The notes beneath the pieces were generated by a model, which worked only from the letters and a program-made list of their open reading frames with translations, did no database searches and was not told the origin of the DNA. From Amyelois transitella (taxonomy: Eukaryota; Arthropoda; Insecta; Lepidoptera; Pyralidae), in contig NC_083536.1 of assembly GCF_032362555.1 (NCBI RefSeq), positions 10,788,001 through 10,852,000 of the forward strand: 64,000 nucleotides of DNA, in the 5' to 3' direction. Position 1 is the first letter of the stretch; every line of letters begins with the position of its first letter. The position numbers were made by a program, and so were the translations under genes. Of the stretch, positions 1 through 9,570 are shown in pieces.

Positions 1-637
1 CTGCTTTCGAGGACCATACCTCTACAACAAACTTGACTCATTACTAAATATTTATCCCCTCCATAAATTCTCCTGCAAAATCACCGTTTCTAACTTCTTA
101 AAATCCCTCGACTATTTCGCCACAGAAAATTTCATTACGCCACTTGCTTAAACTCGACTTACCTCTGAATACTAACTGACCACACAAACCGACAAATTTT
201 TCTCGCAAAAATCATCCACTTAGATTGAAACTTTCATTAGCTCCAGAAGCAATTCAGTCACCCATGCCATGTCCCGTCCCCCCCTCACTCTCTGACATTG
301 ACCCCGACTTTCACCATTACTTACTCTGACTTTGACGCACTAGACCATATAACCCCTAAATAAGTTCCTAGTTTTCCTATTATTGTGCTTTATTTATTTT
401 CTTTTTTTTTTTCTTTCTCTTTTCTTTATTGTATTTTAATTTAACTGTAAGTTCTGTTTAGCCAGGGTATTAAAATCCGAGAGGGGTGGCCTAGATACCT
501 GTAGTTCAGGTTCGACCGAATCTTTTTCAGGAACTAACCTCCCAGCAAAGATCTTTAATAACCATTTAGCTATAAGTAGTTAAGTTAGCTTAAGTTTGAT
601 CTTTGTAAAGAGGAAATAAACGAATTTTGAATATGAA
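1..637 (+). mobile_element. LINE 3' end: C-terminal ORF2 remnant plus 3' UTR
   Basis: The window opens inside a non-LTR retrotransposon. An open frame from base 2 to a TAA at 149-151 encodes 49 residues whose start (CFRGPYLYNKLD) resembles the last conserved block of Jockey/CR1-type ORF2 proteins. About 490 bases of untranslated sequence follow, with a T-rich run at 388-432 and AATAAA-like signals near 615, ending close to 637 where an unrelated RTE-type fragment starts. I see no other gene here. Clade assignment is weak because only the C-terminal tail is visible; the rest lies upstream of the window. Confidence 0.55.
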
Positions 638-1010
638 TATGACAGAGTTCCGCACTAACGTCTCGATACTACAAGAGCTCGGTATTAAGCAGCGACTATT
701 TCCCTTAGTACGATCTCGCATTTTGTCATTCTTTGGACACGTTACAAGGAGAGGCAACTGATCCATAGAACGGCTTGTTGTCCAGGGTAAAGTGGAAGGC
801 TCTCGACCGCGCGGGAGGTCACCCATGCGATAGACCGACCAAATAAAGTCTGTGATTGGCGGTTCACTTAACGAGTGCAGCAGGATGACTTCCAGTAGGG
901 AGAAATGGCGGGACATCGTAAGGCGCACATTGGCGCCCGCCTCCAACACTACATGATGACCACGACCATTCTGTCAAGAGTGACACGACTAAGAAGAAGA
1001 AGAATCATTA
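638..1010 (+). pseudogene. RTE-type LINE ORF2 C-terminal fragment, decayed
   Basis: Read in the frame starting near 640, this stretch gives the C-terminal module of RTE-type endonuclease-reverse transcriptases: RILSFFGHVTRR, then a basic GRSP-type motif and DQIK. The same module, in diverged form, ends the more complete element at 13596-16867 (WFGHVERM, GRPRRTYLDQIK). Two in-frame stops, in the GN*SI and PMR*TD contexts, mean it cannot encode a working protein. The copy is 5'-truncated and ends in an AAGAAGAAGAAG-rich tail near 1000, as is usual for insertions by target-primed reverse transcription. Confidence 0.7.
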
Positions 1011-1256
1011 AATAATACAATAATTTAAGGCAGGTCGCGGCATGTCCGCGGGGGCCATGGTCAAGTGCTTGCATGAACAAAGTACATTCTTGTGGCTCCG
1101 AGCCAAGGAATAATTAATATTCGTTGGGGTGAAGACGCGGGTAATTTGTGATGTAAAACAAAAACAAAAATTTTATTAGCGACACACATATACCTACCAA
1201 TTGACATAGTAAATAAACTTGGCTGTTGTGGTTTTATAGGACGATGAAATTATATA
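1011..1256. other. Unassigned spacer
   Basis: About 245 bases between the RTE fragment and the first mariner copy. It is moderately GC-rich at first (around 1030-1060) and AT-rich later. I see no open frame of interest, no terminal repeat and no recognisable element end other than the TA target of the mariner at 1255-1256. Confidence 0.5.
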
Positions 1257-2578
1257 CTACTCTGTCAAGAAAGTAGCAGGAAAAGATCAATAATACACAA
1301 ACTGTTTGTTATTCATCCAAATTTATTTTATCACCTTCAAAATATGCTCCTTTAGAAACGATACACTTACGCCAACGAATAATCCAATCATCAAAACATT
1401 TTTTTAAACGCTGTTTCCGGAATTGAGGTCAGTTCTCGCCGCGAATTCTCTTTTATGTCTTCTACCGATTGAAAACGGGTGCCACGAAGTGGTAATTTGA
1501 GTTTAGGAAAAAGAAAAAAGTCGGCTGGAGCCATATCTGGTGAATATGGTGGTTGCTCGATGGTATTTGTTGAGTGTTTGGTTAAAAATTCGTTCACAAT
1601 GATGGCCTTGTGCGAAGGTGCATTATCATGGTGCAAAATCCAAGAATTTTCTTTCCACAAATCTGGCCTTTTTCGTCGGATTTGCTCTCTTAAACGCCGC
1701 ATAACACTCAAATAATATTCCTTATTTACCGTTTGACCTTCCGGCAAGAATTCCGAGTGCACAACACCGCGATAGTCAAAGAAAACAGTCAACATGACTT
1801 TGACTTTTGAACGACTTTGGCGTGGTTTTTTCGGTTTCGGTTCAGTTGGAAGGCGCCACTCCGAAGCTTGTTGACTAGTTTGCATGTCAAACTCGTAAAC
1901 CCACGTCTCGTCACCAGTAACAATGCGTTTCATGAATGTTGGGTCGGAATTGACTCGTTCTAGCATGTCCTCAGCGACTCTCATGCGATTGAGTTTTTGA
2001 AAAAAATTCAGGTCTTTTGGGACTAGCCGAGCGGCAACATGTTTCATACCCAAATTATTAGTTAAAATGGTACGGATCGACTCGTGAGATACAGAAAGTT
2101 CGGTGGCTATCTCTCTCAAAGTTGAATGAGGATTTTCAGTCACTATTTCCTTCACTTTTGCGATGTTAACTTCAGTTGCAGACGTTGATGGCCTACCAGA
2201 GCGAGGCAAATCTTCCATCACATCTCGACCGCTTTTGAACGCTTTGTACCACTCATAAGCACGAGTTTTTGATAAAGTCGATTCACCGTAAGCCTTCTGT
2301 AACATTTTCAGTGACTCCGAACACGATATTCCATTGGCAATGCAAAATTTAAGACAAACTCTTTGTTCGATGTTTTTATCCATTATGAAATTAGCAATAC
2401 ACACTAGATATGATATAACTAAATATAGCACTGTATTTAATGTAAACAACAGATGCAACTCAAACTCCGCGCCAAAATGGAAAACAGTTGTGCCAATCTA
2501 ACAACAACAAAAAAAACAAAAATTTGAATTTGGAACCATAAATAAATAATCCATTCCCGATACTTTTCTGACTGAATG
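1257..2578 (-). mobile_element. Mariner transposon, copy 1 (1322 bp)
   Basis: A Tc1/mariner element lying in reverse orientation, bounded by TA dinucleotides at 1255-1256 and 2579-2580. Its imperfect terminal inverted repeats read roughly CTGTCAAGAAAGTAGC at one end and CAGTCAGAAAAGTATC at the other. It is nearly identical to the element at 30561-31881 (1321 bp). The one-base length difference fits the extra base in a homopolymer that breaks the transposase frame. The near-identity implies recent transposition of the family. Confidence 0.93.
1309..2383 (-). pseudogene. Mariner transposase, frameshifted
   Basis: This encodes the same D,D34D transposase as the intact copy at 30756-31829: an N-terminal helix-turn-helix region (MDKNIEQR start, LPRSGRPSTS linker) and a catalytic domain with GDETW, HDNAPSH and YSPDMAPAD. 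A run of seven bases near 1398-1404, where the intact copy has six, shifts the frame after PETAFKK, so the last roughly 30 residues are lost. An ATG 25 codons upstream of the chosen start is also in frame, but mariner transposases are about 345 residues long, so the MDKN start is preferred. Only a few other amino-acid differences separate the copies (for example N for K in the FFQKL context). Confidence 0.9.
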
Positions 2579-3047
2579 TATATGAATAAACAAAAAACCT
2601 AACCGACCCATCTGTTGCGTGTCCATACCCTGCACATTCGTTGTGTCCATTCCCGTTTTTTCGGCGTTTTTCTTTTCTAACGGTTTTTTCGCTATTTCAA
2701 TACCTACTTTCTTCCCTAAACTTCGTTTTTCCCTTCGAACTCCCTCTTTTTACTTCCGAATATCATTCCTGCTGCCTATCCCTTCATTTTGCGCCATTCC
2801 CGGTAAAAATCCGCGAAAAATTTGACCCCCCGCCCACCCTTGTTTTCTCAACTAGATAAACTCCGCTCGCCGACGTAAGTCGAAACCGTAAATCGACTTT
2901 TTTCCTTTGATATTTTTCTTTCTTCTGACTAGTGTATTTTGTTTGTCCGGTCTTAAAATTAGTTTCTGAATTGCTTTCATTCTTCCGAAAGTCATAGTTT
3001 TAATTTTACAGCTTGTCCTTTTTTCACGTATTTTGGTAAATTTTTAA
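2579..3047 (+). other. Pyrimidine-rich leader of the following LINE
   Basis: No gene is visible. The plus strand is rich in T and C runs (2640-2830) and contains two short overlapping open frames of biased composition that I do not regard as genes. Its position directly before the ORF1-like frame at 3048 suggests a 5' untranslated region of that LINE, but I cannot define its start. Confidence 0.35.
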
Positions 3048-3969
3048 TTGCTTACTGACGAGAACATGGTGCTCACCCGGTCTCCCACCCGAAAGGAGGC
3101 GACTAATCGCCCCCCTCCTCCACCCCCCACACCTCCTCCACTTTCTTCTCCACCGGTACCTAGCCATTGCCCACGATTTGATTTTCCATACAGTCAGTCA
3201 TCGTCTAGTGACGTTGATGATCTTCTTCTCCTTTTCCACGACGAAGACTCTCAGGTAGATTCAGACATGCCACGTCTCCGATACATGTCCGACTCTGAAA
3301 TAACTAATGATAGTCAAAGCAGCCCCTTAAGGCAACCTGACAACCCCGCCATTGTGACAGTGGCTGATGTGCACAGTCAGCCTGATAAGGGACATCCCCA
3401 TCCGGCGCCCACCGCCGCCTCAACCACCACCTCCATCAACACAAAACCAACTGATCCCACTGAGTCTCGCACTCTAGATCCTGTCAAGGGACACAAAGCG
3501 AGCATTCTGGCTCGCGTTCAGGAAGCAATCGGCTTATTGTGTGCATCCAAAAGTGTCACTAACAAGCAACGGCAGGAGGTCACCCAAATACTGACCGACA
3601 TCGGCGTGCCAGCGCTTTCGTAGGCACTATTAACAAACAATAGAGGCTCTTAGAGAGGGGATAAACTTCAGGAAGGCTAAATATGCCCCAACGAACATCA
3701 AGGCTGTTTCAAACAACAAGTTCCGCGTCGAATTTGACTGCGATCGTGATAGGGACGACGCCACCCAGCGCCTGTCGACCTCGAACAAAATCGCAGCGGA
3801 GCCGGCGCGAAAATTGTCACCGATGCTCATCCTGAAGGGTGTCCCCAAGGAAATCCCATCCGATCAGTTAAAAGACATAATCGCCGAGCAAAACAGCGAC
3901 CTCACTCCCCTCATTGAAAACCCCCAGGATTTGCGTCTACGCTTTTTGCGAAATAACCGCAACCCTAAA
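3048..3969 (+). pseudogene. LINE ORF1 (gag-like) fragment
   Basis: An open frame of 191 codons begins with a proline-rich tract and ends with a helical LARVQEAIGLL-type segment, typical of the N-terminal half of ORF1 proteins in R1/Jockey-like LINEs. After a stop at 3621-3623 and a frame change, a second coding-like stretch (about 3645-3969) continues with an RRM-like gag core (FRVEFDCDRD, LSPMLILKGVPKEI, LRLRFLRNNRNPKL). Stop and frameshift make it a pseudogene. The reading stops at NPKL exactly where the CR1-like LINE begins, within the CTGTATA heptamer at 3970-3976. The clade is uncertain, since no zinc knuckles or ORF2 remain. Confidence 0.6.
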
Positions 3970-3976
3970 CTGTATA

Positions 3977-4465
3977 TACTGTAAACTGTATATTAAGAGT
4001 ATAAAAAACACACAATTGAGCAACACATCCACAATTGTTATAATGGTTGGAAATAGTTTAAATATTAGTAAACAAGACCTTATTCAGGGTCTAGGTACTC
4101 TGAATAATTTAAATGTATGTAAAATTATTTTTTGTGCTTTTCCTTATATAAGTTGCCAGACGCCAAAGAGAAATCAATTTATTCATATAATGAACAATAT
4201 GGTTCATAATATGTCATGTCGTCATGACAAGTTCGTATTTTTTGATACGAAACTGTTCATAAAAAATTGTTTTTTGACGAAAGATAATGTTTATCTTTCA
4301 AAATTTTATAATAAAAAAATTGCTACTTTGTTAGCAAACAATATAAAAGAACGGACGGATTTACATTGTGGTAAACTACATTCTTTACATAATCGGACAA
4401 AATCTACAGAATCATTAATTTTTTGTAATGATGATTTTGTGGATGCAACATGTGGTTTAAACTAA
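3977..4465 (+). pseudogene. CR1-like ORF1 remnant, SGNH/GDSL esterase-like C-terminal part
   Basis: The open frame covering 3986-4465 contains IVIMVGNSLNISKQDLI, IIFCAFPYISC and, near its end, VYLSKFYNKKIATLLANNI. The spacing resembles the second half of an SGNH hydrolase, in which a conserved Asp-x-x-His precedes a helix of this kind. CR1-type ORF1 proteins are known to carry such an esterase. No catalytic triad can be confirmed here (the expected His position reads Y or L), so this is a weak, structure-based assignment. The N-terminal half is missing, which suggests 5' truncation at insertion. Confidence 0.4.
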
Positions 4466-4994
4466 ACCACGGGACAACAGGAAGGACAAATGAATTTAAT
4501 ATTGTACACAAAAATATACAGGGCCTTCCTGGCAAAGAACTTATTATTGATTTATTTAATGAAAAAATATATGTAAATATGGTATGTTTGACTGAGCATT
4601 GGCTCCTGGAGGGTGAGCTGATGCCCAGTCTTAACAATTTTAATGCGGTCAGCTGCTGCAGGAGAGGGTCTGCAATCAGAGGCGGTTCGGTAATACTATA
4701 TATGTTAAAAATGGTCATCGCTGTAAGGAGCGTCATGACATAGTCAGACTTTCTCTTGAGCGCTCTGTTGAGGTATCTTGTGCCGAGCTTGAGGAACACA
4801 TTGTTATTTGTATTTATAGTCCACCCAACAGTAGTATTATGGATTTTCTGAATGTAATGGAGGAAGTTCTAAGAGTAGCTACAAAAAGTAATAAGAAAGT
4901 AATTGTTTGTGGTGATTTTAACATTGACCTATTAGTTAGCTCCACAGTGACAACACAGTTTCTTAACCTATTTAAATGTTTTAACTTAGATAAT
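4450..4994 (+). pseudogene. CR1-like ORF2, endonuclease part (segment 1)
   Basis: This is the apurinic-like (EEP) endonuclease of the host LINE, in at least two frames. FNIVHKNIQGL and VCLTEHWLL form the N-terminal catalytic block (the E of TEHW corresponds to the metal-binding Glu of the family), and IVCGDFNIDLL is the GDFN block. A frameshift lies near 4700-4760. The reading reaches FNLDN at 4994 and resumes with the expected EPTR...CIDN block at 12967, on the far side of the DIRS-like insertion. Confidence 0.75.
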
Positions 4995-5085
4995 ATTTCG
5001 TGGTTTCATTTTCGATATAAATTAACACGTAGTCCTTTGACCTACAAGGCAACTTTTGCACGCTTAAGATTTGATTTTATTAGAT
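4995..5085 (+). repeat. DIRS left inverted terminal repeat, outer part
   Basis: This matches, in inverted orientation, 12800-12915 of the right repeat, including TAAATTAACACGTAGTCC and AAGGCAACTTTTGCACGC. The repeat is interrupted after 5085 by the DDE transposon and continues at 8087. Excluding the guest it is about 184 bp long. Confidence 0.88.
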
Positions 5086-5266
5086 GGGTATTTCTCATCA
5101 AATTTCGAAATTTTATTCCCGGGTCATTAGTTGTGAGTCATATGCATTAACTATGTAAGTCTTTTTTTTATTTCAATACACGCGGTCTATACTAATGTTG
5201 TTGAAAAATAAAACGTATTACCTCTAAAGAAAAAAAAGATATGGCTACTTTGTTACCCATAAAGTT

Positions 5267-5862
5267 ATTCCCTCACCTTGTCCCTCACATCAAAAACATT
5301 ACTAAAATGCCTATTCATCGCAAATATATCGATATTCTTTATAATGAAATTATGCTTATACGTTAGAAAGATGTTTGTAATTGTCTATAAAACTTACATC
5401 TAACAAACGAAAAATTTATAAAAACAATTATTTGATTTTAAATATGTCCCGCCAAATAAAATCATTCCCTCACCCTATTATGAATTATCGATTTCTGAAC
5501 GTGTCGAACGATACTCAAGAACGCATCCTTAAGTTTTTAATACCTGGCAACACTCTCAAATGATTCAAAATGGCAATTTCTTCTCAACGGTAGGTAAGTT
5601 TGTGAAAAAACATATCATGTAAAAAATTGTTAAGAGTTACATTTATGGCGATCATTACCTCACGTTACATGTATGTATTAAGTATTTAAGTATATGTGTA
5701 TATTATTTGTCTTTTTTATACGTTTTTGGGAGTAAAATGTATGTAGGTATATTCGAAATGGAACAAGTAAATTGAGGTTATGTGCCGGTGTTTTTGTAGC
5801 TTTAGTTAAAAATCGTCATTCCTTCACGATCATTCCCTCACTGCATTTAGTAGTGAGGGAAT
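5267..5862. repeat. ATTCCCTCAC motif cluster, left side of DDE transposon
   Basis: The decamer ATTCCCTCAC occurs at 5267-5276, 5464-5473 and 5832-5841 and inverted at 5853-5862, with a one-mismatch copy at 5818-5827. The pair at 5832/5853 forms a small palindrome. Clustering outside the coding region suggests subterminal binding sites for the transposase. Confidence 0.7.
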
Positions 5863-5969
5863 GACGGCTGTATGGGGGAATGATTTATATAATGTTCTAT
5901 GTTTTGCTTATTTCTTGCGACTATTTCATAATATTCAATTTAATATAGGTAAATGTATGTGAAAGAAAA

Positions 5970-7525
5970 ATGGGACGAACAAAGAAGTTGAGTGATGCAG
6001 AAAAAAAATTAAGAAAAAAATAATATGATCGAAAAAGGCGAGAAAAAATGAAAAATAATACTGAATGTTTGGAAAAACTGCAGGAAAAAGAAAGAATAAA
6101 ATATTTAAAGAAAAAAGAGAAGGGTCAGGTAAAATCTGTAATTCATATGAACGCTAGAGAACTTAAACAAAAGCGAAAACAATGGAAAGAAAATAGTAAA
6201 GTGTATAGGAATAAAAAAGCTATAGCACACCAACATTTACAAAACATACTTAATCATACACCTCCATCCAGTCCAGTATCAGTGCAGGAACTTAGGGAAG
6301 ATGTAGCTGCTCGAAATAGACGACAGATGCGAAGGCGACGTGCTATTTTGTATGCAAAAATTACAAATTTAGAAAAAAGACTGAAGAATGCAGTGAAGTT
6401 AAGTGAAAAGTACAAAAAGAGGTGTATGAGACTGAAAGAAAAAAGATATGACCCAGAATCACCTGCAAGTAAAGTAAATGTGCTCCTAAAGAATGTAAAC
6501 GTTCCTGAGAGTGTGAAGAAGAAACTACTTGACACAATGGCCGTTTGGGCTCACTTCAAACCCATATTTGAGTGGATAAAAACACAAAATTTACCCATTT
6601 CCCGATTGCATATGTTGAGTGACGGAACTGTTAACCAATATAAAAATAAATTTATGTTTGAAATTGTGTGTCGCTATCTGTCGCTCATCTATCCAGAAAT
6701 CGCATACTTTTAGTGGCATTATTCTGAGCCCGGACATGGTAAAGGAGCACCTGACGGTGTCGGTGGAACACTGAAGCGGACAGCAGATAAAGTCGTTGCT
6801 GAAGGCCTTGATATTGTAGACCTGAATTCATTGAAACCTATCCTTCAATCCAGGTGTCCTTCTATTTTACTGTTTGAAGTTACCACAGCAGATATTTCAC
6901 TGATGGATAATCTCATAAAACAGTCCAGTACTATTCCAACTTTTTGGGGAACACAAAAATACGCCAGTTTGTATTTTTTAACAACACTCTACAGTGCAGA
7001 AGACTTTCATGCATAGATTGCGAAGAAGATTGTACCCACTATCATTTGGGATATTTTCAACGACACAAAAAGAATCGATTCACTAAGAGGCGCAACAAAT
7101 CACCTGAAAAGTCAATGGAATTGGATATAATGAAGAATAATCACCAATTGTCTTAACCGTCGTCTTCGCGCATTCAAGATCATACCGGAATGTTCAAAGA
7201 AAATGATACGATTGATTTAGGAGATGAAGAATCTACTGATGTCTCAGATAGTGATAAGATTACCATTGGAGATTATGTTCTGATTAAATGGGACTCGGCA
7301 AAGTATCCCGGAGAAGTTATATCTACTTTTGAAGAAGGTTTAATGGTTAGGTGCATAAAGAAAGGTTTAAAGTTTTGGAGATGGCCAATTATTAAAGACG
7401 AGCAATTATATTGCTGGGAAGATATAATTCAGAAAATAAAGATGCCAAAGTTAGTAAAAAGAGGCAATTACGTTATTACAGAGTTAGATGAATCAACAAG
7501 TGATGTTTACATTAAAACTGAATGA
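5970..7525 (+). pseudogene. DDE-type transposase of the nested transposon, broken
   Basis: The likely start is the ATG at 5970 (MGRTKKLSDAEKK), in frame with the 221-codon open stretch from 6048 but interrupted by TAA at 6021-6023. The N-terminal 150 residues are very basic and probably coiled-coil. Next come a helical block (WAHFKPIFEWI) and SDGTVNQYKNKFMF, which contains a candidate catalytic Asp. A second stop at 6711-6713 directly precedes WHYSEPGHGKGAPDGVGG in the same frame, a conserved-looking catalytic block. A frameshift near 6985 follows, and a last open stretch (7190-7525) encodes an SH3/Tudor-like end (GDYVLIKWDSAKYPGEV, then a WRWP motif). At least two stops and one frameshift make it inactive. 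Family name uncertain. Confidence 0.7.
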
Positions 7526-7874
7526 TTAATTAATGTCAAAGACCAAAAAACTAATACAAGAAAAGACTAATACAGAGTAATATTAATAAATAATTAATGC
7601 CTAATATAAATATGAAGAAGTTATAACTTTCGGAGAAATCTTAAGTACAAAGTTTAAAAATAAATAGTTATAAGTACAAAGATAAAAATATTTGTTACCT
7701 CTTTATTATAGTACTTACCTAAGTTTATTTTTGAGTTTATATAAATTTGTATTGACTATAAGTAAAGTTTTGAGTTAATTTTTCTTAGAATATAATATTA
7801 AATTGTTTAATTATAAAAAAATACTTAATTTTGTTTATTTGTACGTGTCTTTTATTATTATATAACAATAAATC

Positions 7875-7904
7875 ATTCCCTCACTCTGTTATTCATTCCC
7901 TCAT
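7875..7904. repeat. ATTCCCTCAC motif pair, right side of DDE transposon
   Basis: One exact copy at 7875-7884 and a one-mismatch copy (ATTCCCTCAT) at 7895-7904, 180 to 210 bases inside the right end. They mirror the left cluster. Confidence 0.65.
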
Positions 7905-8086
7905 TTATTTATTTTTTTAATCTTCATTTTTAGAGATTATATACAAAAATATGGATGACCAATGGTGCTAAATAAATCTCTTAAGGCAACTTTATTGATT
8001 TCGGCAAAAGAAAAATCTGTAGCTTATAGAAAAAAAAAATTACAATAACATCTCAAATTTTTAAATTTGATAAGAAATACCCAGAT

Positions 8087-8179
8087 ATCAAAAATCGATT
8101 CTCGTTTTTGAAATCGATAAAACAATCGATTTTTCTCCTTCCTACCTACATCGGACGGCAGTCTTGCCTCATTCTTTTT
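8087..8179 (+). repeat. DIRS left inverted terminal repeat, inner part
   Basis: Continuation of the left repeat after the nested transposon. It contains ATCAAAAATCGATTCTCG and CGGACGGCAGTCTTGCC, both present inverted at 12732-12830. Divergence from the right copy begins after the ATTCTTTTT at 8171-8179. Confidence 0.88.
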
Positions 8180-8289
8180 CCGTGCACGGCAACGAACGCA
8201 CGTTACCTACCTACATTTTAAAAAGTTACAATATATATATATAATACAAGAGAACCCTAGAAGAAAAACTTCAATATTACCAAAAGAAA

Positions 8290-9570
8290 ATGGAGAAATT
8301 AAAGGATAAACATAGTCGCAAACGACGACGATATGATGTTTTTCCATCATCACCCTCAGATGACCAAGAGAACGGGCTAGAAGGTAAGCGAAACACATTT
8401 TTGCCATAGATTCACACTGAACGAGGCAAAACTTATTATTTTCTTTAAGTGACGAACAACGCCATAGATTCCAAATGGAACAAGGCGCAATTACCAATAT
8501 GATTATAAATTGGTATGTCGTTCTCTCTCATTTACCACTATTACCTTGCCCACAGGAGGCGAAATGGGTACGTGGTGTCTGCTGGAACCAAATGATGATA
8601 CGGTGCCACAATACTACTTATGTAGATAAAACTGCACCTCCAGTCGATGCGGAGTCACTAGTCGAGGTGGCAGAGTGTGCCCCTGACCCCGCACAAACGC
8701 TTGAATCCCATTCGTTTCCGGCACCATCAGAGCCAGTCCAAACTGTGGATGACTCGGGATTTCCGCCGTTAGATCCGGAAATTTTGTCTGCCCTTGGCGA
8801 CGCAACTGATCCAGGTCCAACTTGGGGTGCGGAGATCCATAATATTTTAACACAGTTATGGCTACCCTTATTAAAAAAAGGTATGACCTCATCCGCGAGG
8901 GAAAATATTTTAAAACAATATTTAGTACCAAGCAATTGTACTCTTTTACAAGCTCCCAAGTTAAACATGGAGATTTCAGCCGCCATTGCGGAAATGGTAC
9001 GATTACGCGACAAGAAAGTTGAATCATATCAACAACAGCTAGGTTCTGGAATAACAGCAGTCAGCAAGGCAATGTCTTCTCTGATGACAGGTGATAATAA
9101 AATAGAAGCCATCAAAACACTTAGTGATGGATGTCGTATTATCTGTGATTTACATCACTCACAGACCCAATCCAGAATAAAAATGATAACTCCGGGTCTA
9201 GTTAATCATTTTTAAATGTCATACAAGACAGCGACAGAGACGAGACATTATTTGGAATAAGCCTGCCTGAAAAAATAAAGGCATCCAAATCAATAGAAAA
9301 ACAGGGTTTACAGATTAAAAAACCAGTCCCTGTAAGACAACCACCAGCTTCCCAAAACACACCAGCACCAGTTCGCCAACAGGTTCAGGGAAACTGGGTG
9401 GCGCCCCCTCGCTATGCGAGCAACAGGGGGGGGGGGCGAGGAACTCAGAAGAAGTATATTCCGTCAACCAGACGACCAGCACCAACAACGTCCACAGCAA
9501 CCACTCAATCCAAGGGGGGCCAGACTCGGTCATCACGGACCACGCGTCATTAACGAAGGTACATGCAGGT
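8290..9570 (+). pseudogene. DIRS gag-like ORF1, frameshifted
   Basis: The long open part (8556-9215) carries a DIRS gag signature: GPTWGAEIHNIL, a KYLVPSNCTLLQAPKLN block, and MVRLRDKKVESYQQQLG. A basic N-terminus (MEKLKDKHSRKRRRYDVF) begins at the ATG at 8290. It may be joined across a small intron with GTAAGC at 8384 and CACAG at 8551-8555, but this is only an inference and one further frame change is needed near 8615. After the stop at 9213-9215 the coding sense continues one base out of frame through an Arg/Gly-rich tail to about 9570, past a run of ten or more G near 9427. The protein would bind element RNA in capsid-like particles. Confidence 0.7.

Larger units (their letters stand above)
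5086..8082 (+). mobile_element. DDE transposon nested in the DIRS repeat (Sola-like)
   Basis: A 2997-bp element with short terminal inverted repeats (GGGTATTTCTCATCAAATTT on the left, GGGTATTTCTTATCAAATTT inverted on the right) and AGAT at 5082-5085 and 8083-8086. The intact right DIRS repeat shows the empty site with a single AGAT, so a 4-bp duplication is well supported. It carries one transposase-like gene (5970-7525, broken) and repeats of ATTCCCTCAC near both ends. A 4-bp duplication and the SDG...GHGKGAPDG protein signature suggest the Sola superfamily, but I cannot verify that by comparison. The flanks 5115-5969 and 7530-8050 are AT-rich and hold no other gene. Confidence 0.75.

Noticed and set aside
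590..949. 119-codon open frame on the minus strand
   Set aside because: It is antisense to the RTE C-terminal fragment and has no protein-like features.
1479..1715. 78-codon plus-strand frame, repeated as 31424-31660 minus
   Set aside because: Antisense shadow of the mariner transposase, which explains why it occurs in both mariner copies.
8614..9027. Two overlapping minus-strand frames over the DIRS gag
   Set aside because: Antisense to a frame with a recognisable gag signature; not genes.
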